A stretch of 64,000 nt of DNA, taken from Oceanospirillaceae bacterium (GTDB taxonomy: Bacteria > Pseudomonadota > Gammaproteobacteria > Pseudomonadales > Litoribrevibacteraceae). Below are positions 1-8,267 of the stretch, piece after piece. How positions within the stretch are numbered: the first letter of the stretch is position 1; every line of letters begins with the position of its first letter. The DNA is taken from positions 186,001 to 250,000 of the forward strand of contig JADFAD010000005.1 of assembly GCA_015665455.1 (NCBI GenBank), in the 5' to 3' direction. Made by a program: the position numbers and the translations under genes. The notes under the pieces were generated by a model. It was not told the DNA's origin, did not search any database, and saw only the letters and a list, made by a program, of their open reading frames with translations.

Positions 1-319
1 ATGCAGTCAGTTTCCAAAAGCTGGATTGGATCATCCCACCCCAAAGCTCATTGAAAGAAACATTCGTTAATAAGCCATACCCCAACTGATGTAATGCAGG
101 GTCAAATACATATGCAATGCCCTCAAATAACCCCCAAACTAAAAAGAACAACGTCAAGTTAGCTTTGATCAAACAAACCAGAATAAATAGTATTAATAGA
201 AACAATGAAAAGCTTGGCATTAACCCAACGGCCAAACCAAAGCAAACAGCTAACGCTAAATGACTTGGGTTTTGATCTGAGTTAAGCAGTTTTAACAGTT
301 TGGCGAATATCGTCAGCAT
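1..319 (-). CDS. TIGR03546 family membrane protein (partial)
   Basis: Only the first 106 codons lie in the window; the gene runs off the left edge. The peptide begins MLTIFAKLLKLLNSDQNP and has two long hydrophobic stretches at about residues 21-52 and 57-75, followed by FDPALHQLGYGLL. This N-terminal pattern is that of the TIGR03546 family, small inner-membrane proteins of unknown function in gammaproteobacteria. The start is supported by an AGGGAG Shine-Dalgarno six bases before the ATG at 319. It is divergent from the crotonase gene, with a 214-bp gap between them. No function can be assigned beyond membrane location. Confidence 0.75.
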   Translation of the reverse strand, partial: MLTIFAKLLKLLNSDQNPSHLALAVCFGLAVGLMPSFSLFLLILFILVCLIKANLTLFFLVWGLFEGIAYVFDPALHQLGYGLLTNVSFNELWGGMIQSSFWKLTA

Positions 320-492
320 GTCCACTCCCTAGAGGTTTGCTGTGAATAGAGCTCAATTTTTTATCTAGTGTAACTGGCTCTCTAAATTTTAATCAACTCT
401 TATAACGCTTTGAGTTTAGAGCATAAAGCTCGCTTATCATCTGATACTGGTAATTCTGTCGAAATTTTGAAATGATGGGCAGCATAAAAATT

Positions 493-506
493 CAAACAAA
501 CGTTTG
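493..506. promoter_or_regulatory. PsrA-type palindromic operator candidate
   Basis: The bases CAAAC-AAAC-GTTTG fit the (C/G)AAAC-N2-4-GTTTG/C motif described for the TetR-family fatty-acid regulator PsrA of Pseudomonas. The site ends 27 bases before the ATG of the crotonase gene, where a repressor could block transcription. That a PsrA orthologue exists in this organism is inferred; none is in the window. Confidence 0.4.
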
Positions 507-533
507 ATTAATTCCCAGATACAGGATTTTATT

Positions 534-1355
534 ATGCCTATTGCTGAAAAAACCAACGCACCACGCGTATTATTCGAAGTAAAAGACAATATTGCATACG
601 TATCCCTTAATAGGCCCGAAAAGCATAACGGTCTGGATTTAGAAATTTTCAAGCAATTGATCGATACCGCTCAAAAGATCACTAAAGATAAACGCATCCG
701 CGCAGTCATCTTATCCGGTGAAGGCGATTCTTTCTGCGCGGGATTGGATTTCAAAGCCGTCAGTAAAAAACCAAGCATGATCCCGCAGCTTTTCTTAAAA
801 ATGCCATGGACTCAGTGGAATAACTTTCAAAAAGTGGCACTTATTTGGAGAAACATTCCTGTTCCTGTCATTACAGCGATTCAAGGTAATTGCTTTGGTG
901 GCGGTCTTCAGATTGCACTTGGCAGCGACTATCGTATTGCTAAGCCGGATGCGAGCTTATCCGTCATGGAGATCAAATGGGGATTAATTCCCGACATGAG
1001 CGGTACTGTGACATTAACCACGTTAACACGATATGACATTGCCCAAGAGCTAACGATGACAGGTCGTAAGTTCTCAGGCCAAGAAGCCTACGAATTTGGT
1101 ATTGTGAGTAAGTTAAGCGACGATCCAATGGCGGAAGCCACCGAACTTGCTAAAACGATCGCAGAAAAGTCACCCGATGCCATTGCGGCCACGAAGTTCT
1201 TATTCCGCAAAACATGGAAAGCCAACCCTGTAACCGCCCTTCTGTGGGAACGTTGGACTCAAATGCGCTTACTGGGTAGAAAAAATCAGCGCATTGCGAT
1301 GAAGAATGGTTTATCAGGCAAGAATGATCCATTCCAGAATCGTTCTTCTTTCTAA
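534..1355 (+). CDS. crotonase/enoyl-CoA hydratase family protein
   Basis: A 273-residue crotonase-fold protein acting on acyl-CoA thioesters, probably a hydratase or isomerase of fatty-acid breakdown. The oxyanion-hole segments GDSFCAGLD and GNCFGGGLQIALGSD are present. The position of the first catalytic Glu of enoyl-CoA hydratase (GGGCE) is Gln here, the second acid is kept in VMEIKWG, and an Asp follows in LIPDMSG, as in dienoyl-CoA isomerases. An isomerase-like reaction is therefore as likely as hydration. The start is the ATG at 534 with AGGA upstream; an in-frame TTG at 504 has no ribosome site and would overlap the PsrA-like operator. The gene is monocistronic and ends at a strong terminator. 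Confidence 0.85.
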   Translation: MPIAEKTNAPRVLFEVKDNIAYVSLNRPEKHNGLDLEIFKQLIDTAQKITKDKRIRAVILSGEGDSFCAGLDFKAVSKKPSMIPQLFLKMPWTQWNNFQKVALIWRNIPVPVITAIQGNCFGGGLQIALGSDYRIAKPDASLSVMEIKWGLIPDMSGTVTLTTLTRYDIAQELTMTGRKFSGQEAYEFGIVSKLSDDPMAEATELAKTIAEKSPDAIAATKFLFRKTWKANPVTALLWERWTQMRLLGRKNQRIAMKNGLSGKNDPFQNRSSF

Positions 1356-1404
1356 GTAGATCTCCCCCTAAGAAGCTTCTAAAAAGCACCTAAAAGAAAC
1401 ACCT

Positions 1405-1442
1405 AAAAAGGCTCCGAGTAACAACACTAGGAGCCTTTTTTA
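1405..1442. terminator. bidirectional intrinsic terminator
   Basis: Arms AAAAAGGCTCC and GGAGCCTTTTT enclose a 14-base loop between the convergent crotonase and DUF1272 genes. The A- and T-runs allow it to work for both. Confidence 0.85.
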
Positions 1443-1450
1443 TTTCAACG

Positions 1451-1675
1451 TTACTTCCCAAGTAGCTTCCCTTTCACTTGAGAAGCCACCACCTCAAGTG
1501 GGTTTTTAATTCGAGTCGGTCGCCGTAATAATTCTCCAGAGCAGTTAGGACACACTGCATGCATTGCTTCTGTACAACTGAGACAAAATGTACATTCATA
1601 AGAACAGATATAAGCTTCGTCTTGATGCCCCGTTTCAGCGTCACACTTTTCACAACTCTTTTTCATCTTTAGCAT
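1451..1675 (-). CDS. DUF1272 domain-containing protein
   Basis: A 74-residue cysteine-rich protein that matches the DUF1272 family along its length: MLKMKKSCEKC, then ICSYECTFCLSC and VCPNCSGELLRRP. Eight cysteines arranged as CxxC pairs suggest binding of one or two zinc ions in the cytoplasm. The family has no established function. The first ATG is kept because the family starts with M-L-x-M/L. It is the only gene in its transcription unit and is convergent with the crotonase gene. Confidence 0.85.
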   Translation of the reverse strand: MLKMKKSCEKCDAETGHQDEAYICSYECTFCLSCTEAMHAVCPNCSGELLRRPTRIKNPLEVVASQVKGKLLGK

Positions 1676-1862
1676 AGCTTTGAGCCCTCAATACTTGTCC
1701 AAACCTTCCTAATAGAAATCAACCTAAACCAAGCATAAAGAATAAAACACAACAAAAATCAGGCAATGGCCAAATGAGCCATCGAACAAGTAATTTCAGC
1801 CAAAAAATAAAACGAGATGAGCGTCTTACGCACTGAAAGCAACAGGTTCAGGTGCGAAAAAA

Positions 1863-1896
1863 GTAAAAAGGCCAGCAGATATGCTCTGCTGACCTT
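1863..1896 (-). terminator. purC terminator
   Basis: Read on the minus strand, GGTCAGCAGA and TCTGCTGGCC pair (one G-T) around a five-base loop and are followed by TTTTTAC. It lies 28 bases after the purC stop codon. Confidence 0.8.
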
Positions 1897-1923
1897 AAGT
1901 AAGCTGTGTTAACACAAATAGAA

Positions 1924-3027
1924 TTAATCGATCAAACCGTATTCATTTCTGAGTACATCAATAATTTCTGCTTTTGGATTATCAGACAATGTTAGCTTCT
2001 TACCTATGACTTTCTCTGCAATACCAACATACGTCGCAGATACGTTCATCAATACATCAACAGGCAATTGATTGTCTCGCGCCAAAGCCTCTCGCTCATC
2101 CATTCTGTTTTTATTGAGCAAAATATCAGGATCAGGGAAATGGTTCAGTAACAGCTGGCGGAAACCTTCTTTTGAATTCTCAACAACGTTTCCGTCACGA
2201 TAAGCAGGACCATCCCAAATACGAGAAGAATCAGGCGTACCAACTTCATCCATATAAATGAGTTTCTCATTACCTTCTGCGTCTTCGACATAGCCAAACT
2301 CAAACTTAGTATCCACAAATACTTGATCAATGTCTGCTAAAGCACTGGAGATGACACCGAAGCCTTCTTTTAATAGCTTTTCATATTCATCGATATCTGA
2401 CGACTGAACAAAGTTAAAGGCTTCGAAATTGTTAGCGATATCATCACGAGTAATGTTCACATCATCCGCTTCAGGCACATTTGGAATGCCCTTTAATATC
2501 CCTTTGGTCGAAGGGGTAATCAGCAACTCAGGAAGCTTTTGATCTTTCTTCAAGCCTTCAGGCAATTGAATACCGCAGAACTCTCGCTCACCTTTTTCAT
2601 AAGCACGCCACATGGAGCCCGTGATGTACTGTCGGCAGATCGCCTCGATCATGACCGGTTTGGCCTTCTGAACGATCCAAACAAATGGATGAGGAATATC
2701 AAGAATATGACTATCAGCTAACCCTTGGTCACGAAATAATTGGAACCAATGGTTGGAAATGGCATTCAATGCCGCGCCCTTTCCTGGCACACCTTTCATG
2801 CCGCCTTCACCTTGCCAAATACAATCAAAAGCAGAAATACGATCACTAATGACCATAATAGCCAGAGGCGCATCGGCGGCAACGTCGTAGCCCTTTTCCT
2901 GAATAAGACGCTTACTGTCAGCCTCCGTTAACCAATAAACGGATCGAACTTTGCCACTGTGCACAGGCTTATCAGTACGAATAGGTAGATCATCATTTAC
3001 GGCTAAAACTTTATCAGCAAGACTCAT
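1924..3027 (-). CDS. purC: phosphoribosylaminoimidazolesuccinocarboxamide synthase
   Basis: SAICAR synthetase joins CAIR and aspartate with ATP in purine biosynthesis, in the cytoplasm. At 367 residues it is the long form found in Vibrio, Shewanella and relatives, not the ~240-residue E. coli type. Family signatures are [10 protein letters not shown] near residue 24, [12 protein letters not shown] near 81, and [20 protein letters not shown] near 130. The ATG at 3027 is preceded by AGGAAA at good spacing. In Pseudomonas purC follows dapA-bamC-MBL; here it has its own unit about 8.5 kb from that operon and ends at a strong terminator. Confidence 0.95.
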   Translation of the reverse strand: MSLADKVLAVNDDLPIRTDKPVHSGKVRSVYWLTEADSKRLIQEKGYDVAADAPLAIMVISDRISAFDCIWQGEGGMKGVPGKGAALNAISNHWFQLFRDQGLADSHILDIPHPFVWIVQKAKPVMIEAICRQYITGSMWRAYEKGEREFCGIQLPEGLKKDQKLPELLITPSTKGILKGIPNVPEADDVNITRDDIANNFEAFNFVQSSDIDEYEKLLKEGFGVISSALADIDQVFVDTKFEFGYVEDAEGNEKLIYMDEVGTPDSSRIWDGPAYRDGNVVENSKEGFRQLLLNHFPDPDILLNKNRMDEREALARDNQLPVDVLMNVSATYVGIAEKVIGKKLTLSDNPKAEIIDVLRNEYGLID

Positions 3028-3131
3028 CTTGTATTTCCTGTTAACTCATTTCCTGAATTTAAGGTAAGCTATCGAACGCTTTAAAAGCGCGCATATTACC
3101 AGATTTGATCTTTCTAGGGTATTTAGCAGTA

Positions 3132-3950
3132 ATGCCAAACAAGCAACCGCCAAATTTCGACAAAAAATCCATTCCATTGGACACATCACAGCCAATATTT
3201 GATCCTCAAACAAACAAAAAACAGGCGCCCAATGCATTTGAGCGATTGAGGAAACAACGCTTACTCAACTCGAGCAAACCCTTTCAAGCACGGGGAGCAT
3301 CCGTTGTTCGGTGTGATGATTGTTACCTCAGTTCTGAAGCATGCATTTGCAGTTGGCGGAAGAGCATGGCCTGCGGTATTGATATCGCATTACTAATGCA
3401 CAATAAAGAAATATTGAAACCAACGAATACAGGTCGATTAATTGCTGATTGCTTCCCTGAACAATGTCATGCGTTTGAATGGGCCAGAACAGAACCTTCA
3501 GAAGAACTCTTAACCTTCATCGCAGATCCAACACGTTTCTGCTTTATTTTGTTTCCAGGGGAACTAGTGCCTGAACGACAGGTATATCAAAACCCTCAAC
3601 CGGAAGAGTTAGCTGCATTGTGCGGAGATAAGACTCCAACCGTCATTCTATTGGATGGTACGTGGAAACAAGCTCGAAAGATGCTTTATCAAAGTGAGTG
3701 GTTACAAACCCCACCCATACTGTCCATCTCACCAGAACACAGCGCTAACTATGCGTTGAGAAAAGCCCCCAAGGAACATCAGCTTTCGACTGCAGAAGCA
3801 GGCGTCATGGTTCTCAATGCATTTGGCGAAACAAAACAAGCTCGACTGCTCAATCAATACTTCGAATTGTTTAATCATCATTATCGAGCCATTCGCCGAA
3901 CCATGTCACCCGAACTGAACGACATCCACCAGCGAATGGAAGCACTGTAA
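3132..3950 (+). CDS. DTW domain protein, probable tRNA-uridine aminocarboxypropyltransferase
   Basis: The DTW family includes E. coli TapT (YfiP), which makes acp3U at position 47 of tRNA using S-adenosylmethionine. The protein has 272 residues. It shows an N-terminal Cys cluster CDDCYLSSEACIC, a variable middle, and the name-giving DGTW motif in ILLDGTWKQARKML. An N-terminal extension of about 50 residues rich in Lys, Pro and Asn is longer than in E. coli TapT. The start is taken at the ATG at 3132 because the in-frame TTG at 3105 has no good ribosome site. It is convergent with the CDGSH gene. Family assignment is firm; the target nucleotide is inferred. Confidence 0.85.
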   Translation: MPNKQPPNFDKKSIPLDTSQPIFDPQTNKKQAPNAFERLRKQRLLNSSKPFQARGASVVRCDDCYLSSEACICSWRKSMACGIDIALLMHNKEILKPTNTGRLIADCFPEQCHAFEWARTEPSEELLTFIADPTRFCFILFPGELVPERQVYQNPQPEELAALCGDKTPTVILLDGTWKQARKMLYQSEWLQTPPILSISPEHSANYALRKAPKEHQLSTAEAGVMVLNAFGETKQARLLNQYFELFNHHYRAIRRTMSPELNDIHQRMEAL

Positions 3951-3975
3951 GAACAACCGATAACTTAATAACGGC

Positions 3976-4212
3976 CTACCCGTTATGACTGCCATCACAC
4001 AAGGGGGCATCTTTGGTGCTTTTACAACCACAGAAAAAGACAGTCGTTGACTCAACCGCCTCATAGACAACAGGAGTAAAACCCGAGCCTTTATGCGAAC
4101 CATCACAAAAGGGTTGGGTTTTGCTTTGACCGCATGCACACCAAAAGTACTTCTTACCTTCTTCAACGACCACTGAAAAAGGCGTATCTGACGCTCTTAC
4201 TGGATCTGGCAT
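3976..4212 (-). CDS. CDGSH iron-sulfur domain protein (two domains)
   Basis: A 78-residue protein made almost wholly of two CDGSH motifs, CACGQSKTQPFCDGSH and CGCKSTKDAPLCDGSH. Each keeps the three Cys and one His that hold a 2Fe-2S cluster. This double arrangement resembles the CISD3/MiNT type, thought to act in electron or cluster transfer. ATG 4212 (MPDPVRASD) has AGAGGA seven bases upstream and is preferred to an in-frame GTG at 4236. The gene stands alone, convergent with the DTW gene, which ends 25 bases away with no obvious terminator between. Confidence 0.85.
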   Translation of the reverse strand: MPDPVRASDTPFSVVVEEGKKYFWCACGQSKTQPFCDGSHKGSGFTPVVYEAVESTTVFFCGCKSTKDAPLCDGSHNG

Positions 4213-4367
4213 TGTTCCTCTCCCACAATCCCACACAAACTATTTAGTAAGCATAGAAAAGAAGTGCCATAAACCAAATAAATCTAAAAGGAAAAACCAT
4301 CAACCCTCAAAATCCCATCTAAACTTCACTAAATAGAGAGAGTTCATCACGATTAAAGGTCAAAGCG

Positions 4368-4661
4368 ATGATAAAACCCTATTTAATAGCTTCATTAATC
4401 ATCATAAGCATGGCGGGCTGCTCCTCTGTCACCATTCATCCTAAAGCAACCTTTCATTACTCTTCCGAGCCAACCTATCAAGAATCCATCAATTTTTTCT
4501 TCTGGGGGTTGATGGGCGAATCAAGAGTCAATGCTAAGCGAATCTGCCAAGAAAAGAAGGTCGTTCAAATGCAATCAAAAGCGACCTTACTCGACAGCTT
4601 TCTCACATTAATAACACTGGGGATTTATTCGCCTCATTCAGTAAAAATATGGTGCGAGTAA
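4368..4661 (+). CDS. Bor-like lipoprotein 1
   Basis: A 97-residue lipoprotein with a signal peptide and lipobox SMAGC (Cys18). The mature part follows the Bor/Iss pattern of lambda-type lipoproteins: INFFFWGLMGES, then KRICQEKKVVQMQSKATLLD, then LITLGIYSPHSVKIWC. Bor of phage lambda is an outer-membrane lipoprotein linked to serum resistance; the role of chromosomal homologues in marine bacteria is unknown. The stop codon overlaps the ATG of the next gene (TAATG), so the two are translationally coupled. Confidence 0.7.
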   Translation: MIKPYLIASLIIISMAGCSSVTIHPKATFHYSSEPTYQESINFFFWGLMGESRVNAKRICQEKKVVQMQSKATLLDSFLTLITLGIYSPHSVKIWCE

Positions 4662-5002
4662 TGAATATAAAACCCTTAAGCCTCTGTTTAATCTTATTTA
4701 CTTTATCTGCTTGCACAACCATACACTTTGATAATGGTGAGGACGCAGAGAGTTTGACGAAAACCAAACAATGGCACCACAACGTAGCTCTCGATTTAGT
4801 CGAAGTATCAGACTCTGTTAACCTCGAACGAAGATGCCAAAACATGGAATGGGCATCTGTAAAAACAGAACTATCGTTTTTGAATGGCTTAGCCAGATTA
4901 GCCGTAAACTGGCTTGCGCCTATTTGGTATCCAAAAACCGTAGAGGTCAGCTGTAAAGGTACCACCCAACCCAATATATCAGCACCGAGCGTCGATGCTT
5001 AA
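4661..5002 (+). CDS. Bor-like lipoprotein 2
   Basis: A 113-residue lipoprotein with lipobox TLSAC (Cys18). It shares the layout of its upstream neighbour: HHNVALDLVEVSDSVNLERRC, a Ser-Val-Lys-Thr-Glu segment, a hydrophobic stretch, and a closing YPKTVEVSC. It looks like a diverged tandem copy of the Bor-like gene. The ATG at 4661 overlaps the preceding stop codon; the in-frame ATG at 4649 is inside the upstream gene. Function is unknown and the assignment rests on pattern, not on a database match. Confidence 0.6.
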   Translation: MNIKPLSLCLILFTLSACTTIHFDNGEDAESLTKTKQWHHNVALDLVEVSDSVNLERRCQNMEWASVKTELSFLNGLARLAVNWLAPIWYPKTVEVSCKGTTQPNISAPSVDA

Positions 5003-5141
5003 AATTTGAGTTAACACACCTTACATAGAGTATTTGCTCTACAACTGATAAAAACCCATCAAACCTCATTAATAATGACCAAGAACAATTACTTTTATTA
5101 AGAAACGAGTGCTAGAATTGCTCGATTGATATTAATTTAAT

Positions 5142-5177
5142 GCGTTTAAATACTGCGTAATACTTTTACTTAAACGC
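5142..5177. promoter_or_regulatory. inverted repeat upstream of long fabG
   Basis: GCGTTTAA at 5142-5149 and TTAAACGC at 5170-5177 are perfect inverted copies 20 bases apart, 42 bases before the fabG start in an AT-rich leader. The spacing suits an operator bound by a dimer on one DNA face. The regulator is unknown. Confidence 0.3.
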
Positions 5178-5218
5178 CTAATAAAATTACCTAGAAACAA
5201 CTGTTAGGGAACTCCGTA

Positions 5219-6706
5219 ATGTCTAAGGGACAAGTTCGTAAAGCGATTCAGAATTTTTCAAAGATCCAAAAAAACGCCTCTTCCGCTGATGTATACCAAA
5301 ACGTTGTCAACCATCCTTGGGCACAGCCGCTCGTTAAGGCTCTGAACTTACCTATTCCTCTACAGTTAAAGCGTCAACAACAGGCCAGCGAAGAGTTTCT
5401 TCGAGGTAAGGCATTGTTTGGCTCAGCAACCACAGGCAAAAAAGAAGAAAGTGCAGCCGCAACTGCCATTTTATCCACCTTGGCAAGCAGCTCGGCTAAA
5501 TTGTTCTTCTCAAAGGGCGATAACAAGCAACAAGACTTAATGAATGCCAGTAAAGCTTATCCGTTACGCGCTCTCACCGATGCAACGCAAAAGTATTCTG
5601 CTTTAGTTTATGATGCGACCAGCATTACCACCCCAGAAGAACTAACAGCCCTGTATGATTTTTATCATGCATCCATTACAAAACTTGCTGAGCATTCACG
5701 CATTATCGTTATCGGGCTTTCTCCATCCTCGTGCAAAGAGCCAGCGCAATCTTCAGCTATGTATGCATTAGAAGGGTTCATTCGAAGCACGGCCAAAGAA
5801 ATTGGTGGGAAAGCAGCCACTGCAAACCTAATTCAACTTGAGCCAGGTGCAGAGCATTTGCTTGAGTCGCCTCTGAGATACCTTCTTTCTCGTCGATCAG
5901 CCTTCATCACGGGCCAAACCTTCAATGTTCATAAAGTCAGTGGCAGCAATGAAAGCATCAACTGGCGCCAGCCTCTATTAGACAAAACGGCATTAGTCAC
6001 AGGCGCGTCCCGAGGTATTGGTAAAGCCATTGCCGAAACACTCGCTCGTGACGGAGCAAAAGTTATTTTGCTGGATATTGAGCCATGCAAAAGCGATCTA
6101 GAAACGTTAGCTCGCCGTCTTGGTGGTCACGCGGTTATTGCCGATGTAAGCAATAAGAAAGGGCTAAACAAGCTGATTAAAGACGTCCAAAAAGGCTCAG
6201 ACACCATTGATATTGTTGTTAACAATGCAGGCATCACTCGAGACAAAACCCTAGCTCGTATGGATACCAAGCGTTGGAACAGCGTTTTAGACATCAACTT
6301 ATCAGCCGTTCAACGAATCACTGAAGCGCTTGTGGATAAGAAGATTCTTAAAGTCGGTGGCCGCGTCATCTGTATTTCATCCATCAACGGCATCGCAGGC
6401 TGCTTTGGTCAAACCAACTACTCAACCTCTAAGGCTGGTGTCATCGGTTACGTTGAAGCGATGGATAAAGTACTTGCCCGTCGACGCATAACAATCAATG
6501 CCATTGCTCCGGGCTTTATTGAAACTCAAATGACTCAGGCCATTCCGTTTTTGAGCCGTGAAATTGGTCGTCGAATTAATTCCCTTTCTCAAGGCGGTCA
6601 ACCAGAAGACGTCGCAGAAGCCGTCGCCATGTTTGCAAACCCAGCATCTGCAGGTTTACGTGCTAATACTCTGCGAGTGTGTGGCCAGAACTTGGTTGGT
6701 GCGTAA
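5219..6706 (+). CDS. fabG: 3-oxoacyl-ACP reductase, high-molecular-weight FabG type
   Basis: A 495-residue short-chain dehydrogenase of the HMW-FabG (FabG4) type, about twice the length of standard FabG. Residues 1-240 form an N-terminal flavodoxin/Rossmann-like domain without a clear nucleotide-binding loop. Residues 252-495 form the catalytic SDR domain, with TGASRGIG at 261-268, NNAG in IVVNNAGITRD, and the catalytic Tyr401-x3-Lys405 in YSTSKAG. It should reduce 3-oxoacyl thioesters with NAD(P)H; related enzymes accept CoA esters. It is monocistronic. ATG 5219 follows GGGAAC. The exact acyl carrier (ACP or CoA) cannot be told from sequence. Confidence 0.88.
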   Translation: MSKGQVRKAIQNFSKIQKNASSADVYQNVVNHPWAQPLVKALNLPIPLQLKRQQQASEEFLRGKALFGSATTGKKEESAAATAILSTLASSSAKLFFSKGDNKQQDLMNASKAYPLRALTDATQKYSALVYDATSITTPEELTALYDFYHASITKLAEHSRIIVIGLSPSSCKEPAQSSAMYALEGFIRSTAKEIGGKAATANLIQLEPGAEHLLESPLRYLLSRRSAFITGQTFNVHKVSGSNESINWRQPLLDKTALVTGASRGIGKAIAETLARDGAKVILLDIEPCKSDLETLARRLGGHAVIADVSNKKGLNKLIKDVQKGSDTIDIVVNNAGITRDKTLARMDTKRWNSVLDINLSAVQRITEALVDKKILKVGGRVICISSINGIAGCFGQTNYSTSKAGVIGYVEAMDKVLARRRITINAIAPGFIETQMTQAIPFLSREIGRRINSLSQGGQPEDVAEAVAMFANPASAGLRANTLRVCGQNLVGA

Positions 6707-6732
6707 AATCTACTGATACTTTTCTTATCTTC

Positions 6733-6800
6733 ATGAAGTATTTAATTGCTTATCCGGAACTCGCTTTACTCAAACAACGGATTCGCTAAAAATACTTCAT
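6733..6800. repeat. 11-bp inverted repeat with 46-bp interior
   Basis: ATGAAGTATTT at 6733-6743 and AAATACTTCAT at 6790-6800 are perfect inverted copies, extendable outwards with one inserted base (TTC / GAA). It lies in the 353-bp gap between convergent genes. The rest of the gap holds no convincing gene; the only other clear structure is a minus-strand terminator hairpin. Confidence 0.5.
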
Positions 6801-6927
6801 TGAAGAAATAGCTACGACGTCAAAAAGCAAAACAACTCTGCTCCAGAGAAACGTCATGAGCGAAGATCAGACAAGGCAAAATAGTTCGAAGAAGCGGCGT
6901 TTATCTTATATAAATGAGCATACTGAG

Positions 6928-6962
6928 ATTGAAAAAGAAATAGGGGTCGCCTTGGCGACCCC
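6928..6962 (-). terminator. terminator of the helical-protein gene
   Basis: GGGGTCGCC (6943-6951) and GGCGACCCC (6954-6962) form a perfect nine-pair stem. On the minus strand it is followed by the U-rich TATTTCTTTTTC, so it serves the gene ending at 7060. Confidence 0.6.
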
Positions 6963-7059
6963 ACGTAAGCCTTTGTAAAGGCTCGTTCCAAGCGGCCCCT
7001 TTTCTGATCTCTGATCAGCATTACAGGACCTGGTCTTCTTTTAGAGCTTTGCGTTCAGC

Positions 7060-7974
7060 TCAATGCAATGACTTTCGTTCAGAGTAGAGTCCCTCCCAAA
7101 ACAATAAAATAGTATCTAACAGATCATCAGCAGCGTTCATGAAGTGTTCTTCATTCACAACATGATTGAAGTAGTAGTGTTCTAACTTCTTCATACGCGC
7201 CGTTCGATAAGCATCTTGATGCTGACCATTCCAAGTGAAAACGGAAACAGGAAAATCAGCTATACCATTCGCATGCTTATATCGAATCAAACCAGCCAAA
7301 ATCTGATCCCAAAAACCTTGCTCCATCCAAAACTCCAGAGCAAACGCTGCCGCGTAGGACACTTCGGCATCAGGGTGACTGTAAAACTTTATCAACTCCC
7401 TACATACAAAATCAGTACTGTCGGTCGCCAACTCTTTTTGACCGAGTATTTCAAATGGCATCCCTAAATGCTCAGCAACTTTAACAATCATGTTCAAGTG
7501 CGGTGTCATAAATCGTAAAAGGCCACCTTCTAGCTGGTGTGTTTTTACATCTGTAAAATTCTGATCACCACTAAAATTCAAACTCATTTGAGAGAACGGT
7601 TTTCCGTTCATCCCTTGTTTTTCAAATCCATCTGCAATCATATCTTCAATGGCCGCTTGTTGAGCACTGTCCATTGTTTGCATTTGAGTAAATTGTGCAT
7701 GCGCTAAGTTTTCAGCGAAAATAGCGAACTGAATTAAAAAATGCTGTACGTCATAATCGCTTAAATCTCTTTCACAAAACCAATTCAAAAAGTGGTTTTC
7801 TGTAAACACTGGATGCTGTGAAACTTCTTGAACAATCCGATCTTTAAATCGTAAAAAACTTTTAAGTTCAACGGGAGTATATTTACCATCCAAATACGAC
7901 ATCAAAGTGCTATCACTAAGACCTTCCAAGCCATTCAGATCAAACTGTTGTATCGCAACTATAGGTGACTTCAT
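7060..7974 (-). CDS. uncharacterised helical protein, possibly heme-oxygenase-like (HDO) fold
   Basis: A 304-residue soluble protein I do not recognise with certainty. It is helix-rich, with no signal peptide or membrane segment. The second half contains AAAFALEFWMEQGFW, then SVFTWNGQHQDAY, then HYYFNHVVNEEHFMNAADD. Spaced Glu/His residues in long helices, with a final E-x2-H type motif, resemble the iron ligands of heme-oxygenase-like diiron oxidases; this is a pattern inference only. It stands alone on the minus strand, divergent from yigZ, with a perfect Anr/FNR box in the shared upstream region, and ends at its own terminator. It could equally be a non-enzymatic helical repeat protein. 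Confidence 0.4.
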   Translation of the reverse strand: MKSPIVAIQQFDLNGLEGLSDSTLMSYLDGKYTPVELKSFLRFKDRIVQEVSQHPVFTENHFLNWFCERDLSDYDVQHFLIQFAIFAENLAHAQFTQMQTMDSAQQAAIEDMIADGFEKQGMNGKPFSQMSLNFSGDQNFTDVKTHQLEGGLLRFMTPHLNMIVKVAEHLGMPFEILGQKELATDSTDFVCRELIKFYSHPDAEVSYAAAFALEFWMEQGFWDQILAGLIRYKHANGIADFPVSVFTWNGQHQDAYRTARMKKLEHYYFNHVVNEEHFMNAADDLLDTILLFWEGLYSERKSLH

Positions 7975-8195
7975 TCAGACCTCGACTGGCTCACTACCAT
8001 GAATAAAGAGCGATAGAAAACACTCTCGTACTACGAGCAACCGATTGTTTTTGTTAGGGCTTATATCTCTGCCTTCCTGTCTTTCAGAGTAGATGCCGTT
8101 CTCGCTGGCCGCAAATTTCACGTTCTAAAAACTGATAGACGGGTTCACATTTTTAACTTTTTCTTTTGTCAATTAAAAGGTAATCTAAAGCTCGT

Positions 8196-8209
8196 TTGAT
8201 CTAGATCAA
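8196..8209. promoter_or_regulatory. Anr/FNR box
   Basis: TTGAT-CTAG-ATCAA matches the FNR/Anr consensus TTGATnnnnATCAA in all ten fixed positions. It lies between the divergent helical-protein gene (222 bp away) and yigZ (58 bp away). A TTTAAT on the minus strand at 8172-8177 could be a -10 element for the minus-strand gene, but it is about four bases closer than the ideal -41.5 geometry. Confidence 0.6.
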
Positions 8210-8267
8210 TCATGCATGAAAATCGAAATTTTCAAGCTCAAATACAAAGAAAAAAGAATAAAATTCT

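Noticed and set aside
437-652. A 71-codon minus-strand frame near the crotonase start
   Set aside because: It overlaps the crotonase 5' end antisense and lacks a ribosome site and family features.
4603-4974. A 123-codon minus-strand frame
   Set aside because: It is antisense to the two Bor-like lipoprotein genes, which have lipoboxes and coupled starts.
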